64,000 nt of DNA from Arthrobacter sp. SLBN-112 (GTDB lineage Bacteria > Actinomycetota > Actinomycetes > Actinomycetales > Micrococcaceae): NCBI RefSeq assembly GCF_006715225.1, contig NZ_VFMU01000001.1, positions 1,798,001 to 1,862,000 on the forward strand. Reading direction: 5' to 3'. This document shows positions 49,477-58,174 of the stretch, piece after piece (the stretch's first letter is position 1; every line of letters begins with the position of its first letter). The notes below the pieces were generated by a model that was not told where the DNA came from, ran no database searches, and was given only the letters and a program-made list of their open reading frames with translations. The translations under genes were made by a program, and so were the position numbers.

Positions 49477-50568
49477 TCAGTTGGTCCGTGAATCCGGGAT
49501 GGCTTCCGGCGTCGTCCGTACCTTCAGCGCGAGTCCGGCCAGCGACAGCATCGCCAGGCCGCTCCAGGTGAGGGTGCCGGTCCAGATCTCGGGCTGGAAG
49601 CTGAGATTCCCGTCATGCAGTGCCACGGCAGCGAAATACGGCGCCCAGAAGACGACCGGTGCCAGGCCCGCCGCGGTCATCAGCCGCACGGGCCGGTCCG
49701 GGGCAGGACGCACTGCCGCCCACACCAGTCCCACGAGGACGGCGCCGGCGAGGGCCGCCGGAATGAACCAGGCATCCCGCAGGGCCACCATGATCTGCAG
49801 GGCTGCGGAGGGGACAAGCGCCATCGCCGCAGGCACCACGGCCGGCAACCGCCAGCGCAGTGACAGCAACAGGACGGGAACGAAGAGCACCACGGTCGAG
49901 ACAAGGAATGAGGCCAGGGAGACCATGATGCTCGACGACGTCGGAACCGTCACCGCCGGCTGGGTCCCCGCGGCGCTGGAGTATGTCTGGATGAGGCCAT
50001 GGCGGGCGAAGACCGCGAACTCCTGCAGGATGAACGCCGCCACCATGCCGGCGAGCATGGTGCTCACGAACGCCGGCACCAGCTGTGGCCAGGCCCGGTC
50101 AGGAGAGCGCCATGCTGCCGAGAAAGGGGCGCCCAGGATGAGGAAGGCGCCGGTGGCGAGTCCCAGATGGGACGGGCTGAACAGTGCGCTGATGTTCTGC
50201 TCAATGCCGAACACCGAGTGCCAGGCGAAGTCGCCCATCCCCGACGCCAGGAAGAGCATGACGCCCGCCGCCGCAGCTCCGTAGCCGGCGGGGACCGCTT
50301 CCCGCCATCGCGTACCCGGGGCGTGCCGGCGCCAGGTCAGGGCGGCGATCCAGACGGCGCACACCGCGAAGCCTGAGTAGAGGATGGCGTGCCACGGTGT
50401 GAAGAACGTCTCCAGGTCGCGGAGGTTGTTGTGGGCCCAGCCGTCGACGTAGGTCCCGGTGATGAGCCAGACACCGGCCGCGAGCGTGACGGCGTCCTCC
50501 GCGGCCGTCGTGGGGCGGTGAACTGCTACCGGTGGAATCGCAAAGGCGTGTGCTGCTGCGGCGTCCAT
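49477..50568 (-). CDS. integral membrane protein of unknown function
   Basis: 363 residues from ATG 50568 with about 9-10 membrane helices. His/Asp/Trp residues recur near membrane edges (VDGWAHNNLRDLETFFTPWHAILYSG, GDFAWHSVFGIEQNISALFSPSHL), which could ligate metal or heme. Not recognised as a named family; described here as a membrane protein only. No operon partner: the gene lies between a small hypothetical and a coiled-coil protein on the same strand. Confidence 0.78.
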   Translation of the reverse strand: MDAAAAHAFAIPPVAVHRPTTAAEDAVTLAAGVWLITGTYVDGWAHNNLRDLETFFTPWHAILYSGFAVCAVWIAALTWRRHAPGTRWREAVPAGYGAAAAGVMLFLASGMGDFAWHSVFGIEQNISALFSPSHLGLATGAFLILGAPFSAAWRSPDRAWPQLVPAFVSTMLAGMVAAFILQEFAVFARHGLIQTYSSAAGTQPAVTVPTSSSIMVSLASFLVSTVVLFVPVLLLSLRWRLPAVVPAAMALVPSAALQIMVALRDAWFIPAALAGAVLVGLVWAAVRPAPDRPVRLMTAAGLAPVVFWAPYFAAVALHDGNLSFQPEIWTGTLTWSGLAMLSLAGLALKVRTTPEAIPDSRTN

Positions 50569-50631
50569 GGCTCCAGAGTAGGTCCTGCCGGCACCCGGGG
50601 CGAGGGGACTTCCACAATACGTTGGCGCCTC

Positions 50632-51630
50632 TCAGTTGCTGGCCAGGCGGAGGACGCGTTCCTGCGCCAGCATGGCAGTACGGCTGGCCTTGTCGGCCGC
50701 CCGCACCGCCTGTTTCGCCTCCGCCGAAGTGGCGGCAAGCCCCTTGCGGGAGCGTTCCAGGCTTTCCTCGGCCGCCTTGAGCCGGCTTCGAAGTTCAGCC
50801 GTTTCCTGCTGCAGTTCCGCGATTTCCGCCCGCATCCGTTCCTCCTGCTCCTGCAGGTCGCGTGCCAGCCGGGAGGCTTCTTCCGCAGTCGCCTGCGCCT
50901 CGGCCAGCGCGGCCCTGGCCCTTTCCAGCGCCGGCGGCGAGGCCGGCCGCGGTGTCTGGCGCACTGCCTCAAGCCGGGGCTTGGCGGGCGGTGGCTGGGA
51001 GGCCCGCTCCGCCGTCGTCCGTGTCTTTGCCGCTGTTGCCTTTGCTGCCTTCGCCGCTGTTCCCTTCACCGCAGCCGGGGGAGGGCCGGCACGGTTGCCG
51101 GCGGGCGCTGTCGGGAGCAACCCAGGGAGGGCCACCGCCCCGTCCAGGTCCACGTCGTTGATGCCGTCGGCGCTCAGCACCTTCAGCAGCCGGCTACTGC
51201 CCACAGCAACCGCAGCACACTCATCTGCCGTCATTGCGCGCAGGGTCTCCTCAACGTCGGCTGCGATGGCGTCGCTGATGGCGCGGCCCTGCTCCCGGGC
51301 AACAGACCGGGCAACGTCGACGGCGTCAGCCAGCATGGAACGGCGCTCCCGGCCCAGCTCCCGGAGGGCAGGGGCATCCAGCGAATCCTGGGCGGCCCGC
51401 ATGCGCTCCCCAAGCCCGCCCAGCCCGGCCAGCACGTCCGGCCGGAACCTGGCAACCATGTTGACTGCCCAGGCGGCCACAGATGGTTTAGGCAGGGCGC
51501 GTACCGCTGCTGCCAGCTGCTTGTCCTGGTGCGCAAGGTCCTTCGCCGCTGCGGTCCGGGCCGCAACGAAGTCGTCCAGCGGCCCGCCGTACAGCCTGTC
51601 AGCAATGTCCGCCAGGGCTTCGTCTTCCAT
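50632..51630 (-). CDS. coiled-coil protein of unknown function
   Basis: 332 residues from ATG 51630. The N-terminal half (about 1-160) is helical and soluble (DFVAARTAAAKDLAHQDKQL, LPKPSVAAWAVNMVARFRPD). An Ala/Lys/Pro-rich linker (about 175-235) follows, then a long coiled coil (about 235-330, ARAALAEAQATAEEASRLAR, LQQETAELRSRLKAAEESLE). No catalytic motifs or membrane segments. Not recognised. Confidence 0.78.
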   Translation of the reverse strand: MEDEALADIADRLYGGPLDDFVAARTAAAKDLAHQDKQLAAAVRALPKPSVAAWAVNMVARFRPDVLAGLGGLGERMRAAQDSLDAPALRELGRERRSMLADAVDVARSVAREQGRAISDAIAADVEETLRAMTADECAAVAVGSSRLLKVLSADGINDVDLDGAVALPGLLPTAPAGNRAGPPPAAVKGTAAKAAKATAAKTRTTAERASQPPPAKPRLEAVRQTPRPASPPALERARAALAEAQATAEEASRLARDLQEQEERMRAEIAELQQETAELRSRLKAAEESLERSRKGLAATSAEAKQAVRAADKASRTAMLAQERVLRLASN

Positions 51631-51759
51631 GCCGCCATCTTAGGTGCCGCGCTGCAGCCGGGCGGCCGGTCTCCCGTCCGGCTTCCGGAGAGGACGCCTG
51701 CCGCCTGCAGTGGCAAGGGCACCCTGTTGTTCATCGGCCCGTAGGGGTATGTTGCACGA

Positions 51760-53001
51760 ATGGACGATTCATATCAGGTCATCGTGGTTGGCGGCGGCTT
51801 CGCCGGAAAGACGGCGGCTGAGGAGTTGGGCCGCAAGGGCGTCCGGGTGCTGTTGCTCGATGCCAACAATTACCAGCAATTCCAGCCGCTCCTTTACCAG
51901 GTGGCTGCCTCCCAGATAGGCGTCTCGGCAGTTACCCGGCCGCTCCGCTCCGAGTTCCGCCGGATCAACAACGTGCGGGTCCTGACGGCGGAAGTGACCT
52001 CAATTGACGCGGCCAACCGCGCCGTCACCACCGCAGACGGCTCAAGCTACCGGGCCAGGATCCTGGTCATCGCCACCGGGGCCGTGCCGAACTTCTTCAA
52101 CACCCCGGGCGCTGAAGAGCATGCCTACCCGCTGTACTCCGTGGCGGATGCCACGCGGCTCAGCGCCGCCATCACCGCCGTCCTGGACAAAGCTGACCGC
52201 GAGCCGGCGGCGGAGGCCGACGTGATTGTGGTGGGCGGTGGTCCCACCGGTGTGGAGACTGCCGGTGCCCTGGCGGAAAACGTCAAATACATCCTGCCCA
52301 AATACTTCACACCGGGACTGGCCGCCCGGTGCCATGTCCACTTGGTGGATATGGTTCCAAACGTGCTTGCCGCCTTTTCGGAGAAATCGCAGGCGTACGC
52401 CCGCGACCGCCTGACCAAGCTGGGCGTGCAGCTGCACATGGGCCAGGCAGTCGGCGACGTACGTCCCGACGGCGTGACCCTCAAAGACGGCACCGTCATT
52501 CCTGGCCGTATTGTGGTGTGGGCCGGCGGCCTGCAGGCCGGCCGGATCATCACCGAGTCCGGCCTGAAACAGGGCAGGGGCGGCAGGGTGGACGTGCAGC
52601 CCGACCTGACAGTCCCCGACTTCGAGGGCGTGTACGTGCTGGGGGATTCCGCCAACATCACCGACGCCGCAGGAAACAAATTGCCGCAGCTGGGTTCGGT
52701 TGCCCAGCAGTCAGGCAAATGGGCGGCCCGCAACATCCATGCGGACCTTACCGGCGGCGTGCGGCAGCCCTTCCGCTACCTCGACAAAGGGTATATGGCC
52801 ATGGTGGGCCGCGGGGCAGCCGTCGCGGAGCTGGGCCCCCGGCGCCTGCAACTGCAGGGACCCCTGGCGTTCGTGTCGTGGCTGGCGGTCCACCTCGCCC
52901 TGCTGCCCGGATTCCAGCAGAAAGTACGGGCCCTGTTCTCCTGGGCCAACGGCTATGTCACCCACAGCCCGGCGCAGGTCGTGGTGGGCAGGCCGGATTA
53001 G
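51760..53001 (+). CDS. type II NADH dehydrogenase-like FAD oxidoreductase
   Basis: 413 residues from ATG 51760. The FAD motif VIVVGGGFAGKTAAEELGRK, the NDH-2 block NYQQFQPLLYQVAASQ, the NADH motif VIVVGGGPTGVETAGALAE and the second FAD motif YVLGDSANI are all present. A C-terminal hydrophobic stretch (LAFVSWLAVHLALLPGF) suits monotopic membrane attachment. It likely passes electrons from NADH to quinone without proton pumping. It is a single gene; another respiratory role such as a carotenoid- or sulfide-quinone reductase is less likely. Confidence 0.88.
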   Translation: MDDSYQVIVVGGGFAGKTAAEELGRKGVRVLLLDANNYQQFQPLLYQVAASQIGVSAVTRPLRSEFRRINNVRVLTAEVTSIDAANRAVTTADGSSYRARILVIATGAVPNFFNTPGAEEHAYPLYSVADATRLSAAITAVLDKADREPAAEADVIVVGGGPTGVETAGALAENVKYILPKYFTPGLAARCHVHLVDMVPNVLAAFSEKSQAYARDRLTKLGVQLHMGQAVGDVRPDGVTLKDGTVIPGRIVVWAGGLQAGRIITESGLKQGRGGRVDVQPDLTVPDFEGVYVLGDSANITDAAGNKLPQLGSVAQQSGKWAARNIHADLTGGVRQPFRYLDKGYMAMVGRGAAVAELGPRRLQLQGPLAFVSWLAVHLALLPGFQQKVRALFSWANGYVTHSPAQVVVGRPD

Positions 53002-53073
53002 GTTCGCCGCCAGGACCTGTGATCTGGCCGCCAACACTTGGACACTGTCGGCCAAGCCGGGCCGTCGCCGTCG

Positions 53074-53668
53074 TCACCTTTTTGTGAAACTCAGGAGGCG
53101 GCCCGCCACGGCCCAACCGGATGCCCCGTAGCGGTTAGGGGCGTCCGGCTCAACCACCATGTGCAGGTATTCGGCGCCATGGAGGAACGCCTCCTCGGCC
53201 ATGGCCGCGAACAGGCCCTGCTCGAATGCCGCCTGCTCCGGCCCTCTTGGGAGTTCCGTGATGGCCATGGCCGCGAACTCGTACCGCACCTGGATGCGGC
53301 CCCTCGCCACTGGGCGGTCAAAAAAGGGTGATCTCGACGGCGTCGTAGGTCTCCATGGGTGCCAGGGCAACTTGGGAGTTTTCCGGCAGCTGCACCGCTG
53401 TGTTCAGTTCGGCCGTCGGAGCCATGAGCAGGACCCGCTCTGAAACCCGGGTGAGGCCGTCCGGAGCGCCTATGCCCTCAGCCTCGGCGCAGACCAGGGT
53501 GAGGCGTACGCCGGAACCGGCCGCTGCCTTGGCGGCCAGCTCCTCCCTGGCAGGGCCGGAGCTGCACAGGCACGCGAAGGGAGGCGTGCTCAGGCTAAGA
53601 GCGACTGCCAGGGTGGTCCTGCAGGTAACGGACCAGGTTCGGCGGACGGTAGGTGGAATCCGCTTCAT
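53074..53668 (-). pseudogene. hypothetical gene interrupted by an apparent -1 frameshift at a T6 run
   Basis: Two adjoining minus-strand frames look like one protein. The first (ATG 53668) encodes 116 residues with a possible signal peptide (TTLAVALSLSTPPFACLC) and ends ...YDAVEITLF-stop at 53318. The next frame continues DRPVARGRIQVRYEFAAMAI to 53074. The break lies exactly at six T residues on the coding strand (53325-53320). Removing one T joins the frames into about 197 residues with no gap. It may be a mutation, a sequencing error in a homopolymer, or programmed slippage. The family is not recognised. Confidence 0.6.
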
Positions 53669-53697
53669 GCCGTTTTAATGCTGACTCGTCCACCAGT

Positions 53698-53994
53698 TCA
53701 TGAAATCAGCAGGCCGCCTGCACCTACGCCGAACCCAAGCAGGATGGTGGTCAGCTCCTCGCCGGCCCCGAGGGCCTAAGCGCCGACCGCGATCATGCCG
53801 AGGGACACGGCGGTTGTGAAGACTGCGAGAGCGGTGATCAACCCCGGACTCTGGACGGGTGTGGTGGCAGCCATCGACCACCCTTCGGGGACGCCGCCGA
53901 GCCCGTACTGCTCCTCGTACTGGCGCACGTTGAAGCTGCTCGGATCGTAGAGGGTGCCGTCGGGCCGGCGGAACCTCTTGTCCTGGTTGAACAT
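53698..53994 (-). pseudogene. small two-helix membrane protein with an in-frame amber codon
   Basis: From ATG 53994 a 72-residue protein (MFNQDKRFRRPDGTLYDPSS ... helix LITALAVFTTAVSLGMIAVGA) ends at TAG 53776-53778. Reading through that TAG gives ALGAGEELTTILLGFGVGAG plus GLLIS to a TGA at 53698, which makes a second plausible membrane helix. The gene may have a nonsense mutation, or the 72-residue form may be the real product. It starts 10 bases after the stop of the preceding membrane-protein gene, as part of a three-gene operon. Confidence 0.55.
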
Positions 53995-54004
53995 GGATCG
54001 AATC

Positions 54005-54475
54005 CTATTGGGACGTGCCAGGCTGATCCGGGTGGTCCTGGCCGAGCTCCAGGAGGTTGATGTCGACCCGGCCGCTGGAGCCCGGTTTCGGGGAGCCGCG
54101 TAGTTTACGGAGCCGGGTGGCCCTGTACTCGTCACGGGCGAGGTTGAACGTATAGAGCGTCATGAGTCCGGCGAAGCCGATCAGCCACAGGGCGCCCCAG
54201 TCCGGTAGTCCGCCTTCCCATAGCGGACGCTGGAAAAGCCAGATACCTATGATCAGGCCGAGTCCCAGGAAAACCGTGATGATTCCCATGCCCCACCAGG
54301 TGCTGACCTGGGCTTGACCTGACCCGGGCGTGAACCCGATCTCGTCGGCCGGGTAGCTATGCAGCTCGCCGCTGCTGGTCTTGCGCAGGACCCGCTTCTC
54401 GCCGGCAGCCACCGCCTTCTTGTGCTCGCCGTAGACGGCGTCCTCACGCTCAAACCGCTCCCGGTCATAGACCAT
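54005..54475 (-). CDS. small membrane protein with RxxRLRKxxGxPKP motif
   Basis: 156 residues from ATG 54475. A charged N-terminus (MVYDRERFEREDAVYGEHKK) precedes two helices (WWGMGIITVFLGLGLIIGIWLF, WGALWLIGFAGLMTLYTFNLA). A cytoplasmic stretch follows (YRATRLRKLRGSPKPGSSGR) and an acidic end. The post-helix motif RLRKLRGSPKP resembles ARKLRKAKGLPKP in the upstream gene, so the two are probably paralogues. The start lies 2 bases after the upstream stop. The function is not recognised. Confidence 0.72.
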   Translation of the reverse strand: MVYDRERFEREDAVYGEHKKAVAAGEKRVLRKTSSGELHSYPADEIGFTPGSGQAQVSTWWGMGIITVFLGLGLIIGIWLFQRPLWEGGLPDWGALWLIGFAGLMTLYTFNLARDEYRATRLRKLRGSPKPGSSGRVDINLLELGQDHPDQPGTSQ

Positions 54476-54477
54476 CT

Positions 54478-55134
54478 CTAGGCTCGCTTCTCATGGCTGG
54501 GCAGGTAGTCGGGCTCGCCTGGGAATGGACGGGAGCTGTTCGGGAAGTTCTCCCTGGTGATCTTCAAGGTGCCAGGGTGTTCCTCGAACCATTTGCGGGC
54601 ACGGTCGTCGGAGACGCCATACCGGGGCTTGGGCAGCCCCTTGGCCTTGCGGAGTTTTCGTGCCCTGAGCTCGCCCCGCAAGGCGTGAAGACTCAGCAGC
54701 CAGCCACCGGTGAACAGGACAGTTCCGACGGCTGAGCCAACGATGAGGATCAGGGCCATGCCGATGTTGGCAAAGCCGAAGAACGACATGCCCAGCGCGA
54801 CGATTCCAAAGAGAACTCCCAGGGGCGCGAGGATTGCAGGGATTGTCGCGATGAGGGTGACAACAGCCAGCCCTGTGAAGGTCCGCGCCTGGTAGTTACC
54901 CCCGCTGTGGTGTGTACCCCCTAGGCCCCATTCGTCCCAGGTGTAGGCGTAGATGACGGTTTCCTTGCCCCACCCTCCTGTGGCGTAAGCGTATGGGGGG
55001 AGGGGCAGGGGCGGGTGCTTCGGTTTCTCAACGGTCACGAATGCTTCCGATCCGGGCGGCAGGGTCCGCGGCTGTCGTTTCTTCAGCAGCCATTCTTCCT
55101 GTTTGCGCAGCCCCAACCAAGGAATAACACTCAC
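54478..55134 (-). CDS. membrane protein with paired helices, paralogue of the next gene
   Basis: About 218 residues if GTG 55134 is the start (uncertain: no clear ribosome site). A soluble N-terminus with a Pro/Tyr-rich stretch (KHPPLPLPPYAYATGGWGKE) precedes three to four hydrophobic segments (TGLAVVTLIATIPAILAPLG, IGMALILIVGSAVGTVLFTG). The basic motif ARKLRKAKGLPKPRYGVSDD and a charged tail follow. First gene of a three-gene minus-strand unit next to tRNA-Thr. Not recognised; the layout recalls small accessory proteins of integrated elements, but no integrase is present. Confidence 0.65.
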   Translation of the reverse strand: MSVIPWLGLRKQEEWLLKKRQPRTLPPGSEAFVTVEKPKHPPLPLPPYAYATGGWGKETVIYAYTWDEWGLGGTHHSGGNYQARTFTGLAVVTLIATIPAILAPLGVLFGIVALGMSFFGFANIGMALILIVGSAVGTVLFTGGWLLSLHALRGELRARKLRKAKGLPKPRYGVSDDRARKWFEEHPGTLKITRENFPNSSRPFPGEPDYLPSHEKRA

Positions 55135-55219
55135 ATCACAGTGACTACGACGAGCGGAAGTTGACGAAAGTGTGCCATAAGTGTGCCGTGCCCTCACTTG
55201 AAACGGGACTTAACCAGCG

Positions 55220-55262
55220 AAAAACCCCGGAAACCCCTAAAAGAAGGGGCTGTCCGGGGTTT
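55220..55262 (-). terminator. terminator after tRNA-Thr
   Basis: Outer arms AAACCCCGGA / TCCGGGGTTT enclose an inner ACCCCT/AGGGGC hairpin; the minus strand ends in TTTTTC. Strong terminator. Confidence 0.8.
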
Positions 55263-55268
55263 ATCCCG

Positions 55269-55341
55269 AGCTTCCTATCAGAATCGAACTGATGACCTTT
55301 TCATTACGAGTGAAACGCTCTACCGACTGAGCTAAGGAAGC
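55269..55341 (-). tRNA. tRNA-Thr (anticodon CGT)
   Basis: 73 nt cloverleaf on the minus strand: acceptor GCTTCCT/AGGAAGC, D arm GCTC..GAGC, anticodon stem TTTCA/TGAAA with loop CTCGTAA (CGT), T arm ATCAG TTCGATT CTGAT. CCA is not encoded. Confidence 0.96.
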
Positions 55342-55445
55342 ACCGCACGTAATCCCCGGCGGAACCGGGCGCTTCATGCAAGAGTCAACTGTAATAGAGT
55401 CCCGCCGCCCCGGTCAAAATGGCCGGTAGGAGTGTGTTGCGAGCC

Positions 55446-57014
55446 TCAGCACACGGTGTTGTCGGCCGGCAGTTTGCCGCTGACCAGATAGTTGTCCACC
55501 GAATCCTCCAGGCAGCTGTTGGCCCGGCCGTAGGCGGTGTGCCCTTCGCCCCGCCACGTCAGCAGGGAAGCGTTCCCCAGCTGCTTGCGCAGTGACGCGG
55601 CCCAGTCAACGGGAGTGGCGGGGTCGCCCGTGGTACCGATGACCACAATGGGGGAGTCACCGGTGTATTCCACCGCGGCGGGCGTACGCACGTTCTTGTA
55701 GGGCCACTCAGCGCACGTGATCCCGCCGTAGGCGAAGAAGTAGCCCAGGGTGGGGGAGTCCTGTTCCAGCCGCTTCTCCTCCGCGCGCATGCCTTCGGTG
55801 TCCGAAACCATGGGGTAGTCCAGGCAGTTGATCGCGTTAAAGGCGAACGTCGAATTGGATGTGTAGGTACCGTCAGGGGAACGGTCGGCGCCGAGGTCGG
55901 CAAGCCGAAGCATGAGGCTGACGTCCCCGGCTACGGCAGCTTCCAGCGCCTGGGTGAGGGCGGGCCAGCTTTGGTCGTTGTAAAGCGGGGTAATCAGGCC
56001 GCTCACCAGCGTGGTGCCATTCACCAGCCGGCCGTCCTTGGCAGTGCGGGGTGTCTGCTGTACAGAGTTGATGAGGTCCCGGATCTGCTGTACGCCGGAG
56101 TCGACGTCGCCGCCGAGGGGGCACTTGCCCTGCCTCTGGCAACTGGCCACGTAGCTGTGCAGCGCTTTTTCAAAGGCGCGCGCCTGGCCGCTGGTCAGGT
56201 CCTCGTTGCTGATTGATGGATCGAGGGCACCGTCGAGGACCATCCGGCCCACATTGTCCGGGAACAGCGAGGCATAGGTGGAGCCAAGGAAGGTGCCGTA
56301 GGAGTACCCCAGGTAGTTCAGCTTGGTGTCGTTGACGACGGCGCGGAGCACATCCAGGTCCTTCGCGGAGCTGACGGTATCGATGTGCGCCAGAACCGGG
56401 CCCGTTTGTGCCGCGCACTGGTCGGCGACGGCCTTGGTGTCTGCCAGTGCCTCCGCCAGCCCGGCATCGGTTTCATACGAGTAGATCTTGGCACGCGCGG
56501 CGTCGCGTTCCGCGTCCGTCATGCAGGTGACGGGGGCGGAGCGCTTCACACCGCGCGGATCGAAGCCCACCAGGTCGTAGGCGTTGCGGACAGCCGCTGA
56601 AAAATGTGTCCCGGCAGCGTCTTTCACAAAGTCATATCCGGAGGCCCCGGGGCCGCCGGGATTAACCAGAAGGCTGCCGGTCTTCTTTCCTGTGCTGCCG
56701 GCCCGGAGTGCGGCAATCTGGATGGTATCCCCGCCTGGATTGCCATAATCCATGGGCACGGTTACTTTGGCGCACTGGAATTCCCCTTCGCAGGGCTGCC
56801 ACACGACTTCCTGCGAGTAGAACTTCTCCAGCCCGGCAGGAGCGGAGGCCACGATTGACGGGTCGGCCTTGGCGGTGGCAGCTTCCGGCGGGTTCTTGTC
56901 GCCGCCACTAAGGAGACTGCATGAGGCCAGAACCATGGCCAGGGCCATGGCACCTGCGGCGCGGACGGCGACACCTATGGACCGGTGTCGTGCGGGCAGG
57001 GGGCGGGCAGTCAT
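55446..57014 (-). CDS. secreted lipoprotein alpha/beta hydrolase, tripeptidyl aminopeptidase-like
   Basis: 522 residues from ATG 57014. A lipoprotein signal peptide with lipobox LASC (Cys32) indicates anchoring at the outer face of the membrane. The hydrolase core has the oxyanion region VNPGGPGASGYDFV, nucleophile elbow GYSYGTFLG, a catalytic Asp region IGTTGDPATPVDWA and the His in EGHTAYGRANSCLE. The C-terminal TAP-like domain is typical of Streptomyces-type tripeptidyl aminopeptidases. It overlaps the holB stop by 4 bases and thus ends the tmk-holB operon, a conserved location in related actinobacteria. Substrate peptides are not known. Confidence 0.9.
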   Translation of the reverse strand: MTARPLPARHRSIGVAVRAAGAMALAMVLASCSLLSGGDKNPPEAATAKADPSIVASAPAGLEKFYSQEVVWQPCEGEFQCAKVTVPMDYGNPGGDTIQIAALRAGSTGKKTGSLLVNPGGPGASGYDFVKDAAGTHFSAAVRNAYDLVGFDPRGVKRSAPVTCMTDAERDAARAKIYSYETDAGLAEALADTKAVADQCAAQTGPVLAHIDTVSSAKDLDVLRAVVNDTKLNYLGYSYGTFLGSTYASLFPDNVGRMVLDGALDPSISNEDLTSGQARAFEKALHSYVASCQRQGKCPLGGDVDSGVQQIRDLINSVQQTPRTAKDGRLVNGTTLVSGLITPLYNDQSWPALTQALEAAVAGDVSLMLRLADLGADRSPDGTYTSNSTFAFNAINCLDYPMVSDTEGMRAEEKRLEQDSPTLGYFFAYGGITCAEWPYKNVRTPAAVEYTGDSPIVVIGTTGDPATPVDWAASLRKQLGNASLLTWRGEGHTAYGRANSCLEDSVDNYLVSGKLPADNTVC

Positions 57015-58174
57015 CGGGTCTCCTTGGAGGGCTGGATCAGGCTGGCAGCCATGGACTCAATGGTCAGCAGCGGGGCAACGTTGGTGGTGGTGATGCGTTC
57101 ACGGGCTTTGTTGATGGCATCCATTCGGGCCAGCGTGGCTTCCGGGGTGGAACGGGCTGCGAACTCCTCCAGCTCACTCCTCAGCTCAACGTTGACCAAC
57201 TCCACGGCGTTCCCAAGCTGGATGATCAGTACGTCCCGGTAAAAGGACAACAAATCCGTCAGCGTCCGGTCCAGGGAGTCCGTAATGGATCTCTTGGCCC
57301 GCCGTTTCTGGTCGTCTTCAAGCTGTTTCAGCTGGCTGCGCATGGCCGGGGGGAGGGTTCCTGATTCCGGTGCGCCCAGGGTCGCCAGGAGGGCAGCCTT
57401 CTCCGCCGCGTCCCGTTCCTCGTTGGAGCTGTTGGCTTCTGCGGTGGCGATCTTGACCAGCTTGTCTGCCATCATGACCGCGGCTGTTACGCCGCGCAGC
57501 CCAAGCGGAAAGCGGACTGTCTCCAGGCGCCGTTCCCTTGCGGCGGGATCCCTGGCGAGTCGCCGGGCAATGCCCACATGGCTCTGGGCGGCACGGGCCG
57601 CCTGCTCAGCAAGGGCAGGGTCCACGCCGTCGCGCCGGACCAGCAGCGCTGCCACGTCGGAGGCGGGCGGCAGCCGCAGGGCAACGCTGCGGCAGCGGGA
57701 ACGGATGGTCACCAGGACATCGGCAGGGGAGGGTGCGCAGAGCATCCACACGGTCCGCGGTGTGGGTTCCTCGATGGCCTTGAGGAGCACGTTGGTGGTC
57801 CGTTCGGCCATGCGGTCGGCGTCCTCCACCACGATAATCCGCCAACGCCCGGACGATGGCCGGTTGCCCGCGGTCGCCACCAGTTCGCGGGCCTCGTCAA
57901 TGGTGATGGTGACTTTCTCGGTGCGCACGAACGTCACGTCCGAATGGGTCTCACCCAGGATGGTGTGGCAGGCCTGGCACTGCCCGCAGCCACGCAGGCC
58001 CACGTCCTCCTGGTCACAGTTCAAGGCGGCAGCGAATGCCTTAGCGGCGTTGGACCGGCCGGACCCCGGCGGACCGGTAAGCAGCCACGCGTGCGTCAGG
58101 CCTTCGCCGCTTGCGGCCTGGCGCAATTGTTCGACGACGGCGGGCTGGCCTTGGAGGTCATCCCAGACGGTCAT
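57011..58174 (-). CDS. holB: DNA polymerase III subunit delta'
   Basis: 387 residues from ATG 58174. The AAA+ clamp-loader domain has HAWLLTGPPGSGRSNAAKAF, where the Walker A Lys is Arg, as common in delta' subunits that do not hydrolyse ATP. A zinc module follows (C53, then CGQCQAC at 63-69), then VVEDADRMAERTTNVLLKAIEEP and the sensor-1 region TIRSRCRSVALRLPP. It is part of the sliding-clamp loader of replication. Its start overlaps the tmk stop by 4 bases, the usual actinobacterial tmk-holB pairing. Confidence 0.95.
   Translation of the reverse strand: MTVWDDLQGQPAVVEQLRQAASGEGLTHAWLLTGPPGSGRSNAAKAFAAALNCDQEDVGLRGCGQCQACHTILGETHSDVTFVRTEKVTITIDEARELVATAGNRPSSGRWRIIVVEDADRMAERTTNVLLKAIEEPTPRTVWMLCAPSPADVLVTIRSRCRSVALRLPPASDVAALLVRRDGVDPALAEQAARAAQSHVGIARRLARDPAARERRLETVRFPLGLRGVTAAVMMADKLVKIATAEANSSNEERDAAEKAALLATLGAPESGTLPPAMRSQLKQLEDDQKRRAKRSITDSLDRTLTDLLSFYRDVLIIQLGNAVELVNVELRSELEEFAARSTPEATLARMDAINKARERITTTNVAPLLTIESMAASLIQPSKETR

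Noticed and set aside
53159..53443. Plus-strand frame across the broken gene at 53.1-53.7 kb
   Set aside because: The two minus-strand frames join more convincingly into one protein; the plus-strand translation lacks any domain character.
55269..55341. tRNA-Thr as the attachment site of an integrated element covering 53-55.2 kb
   Set aside because: No integrase, and no repeat of the tRNA 3' end was found elsewhere in the window.
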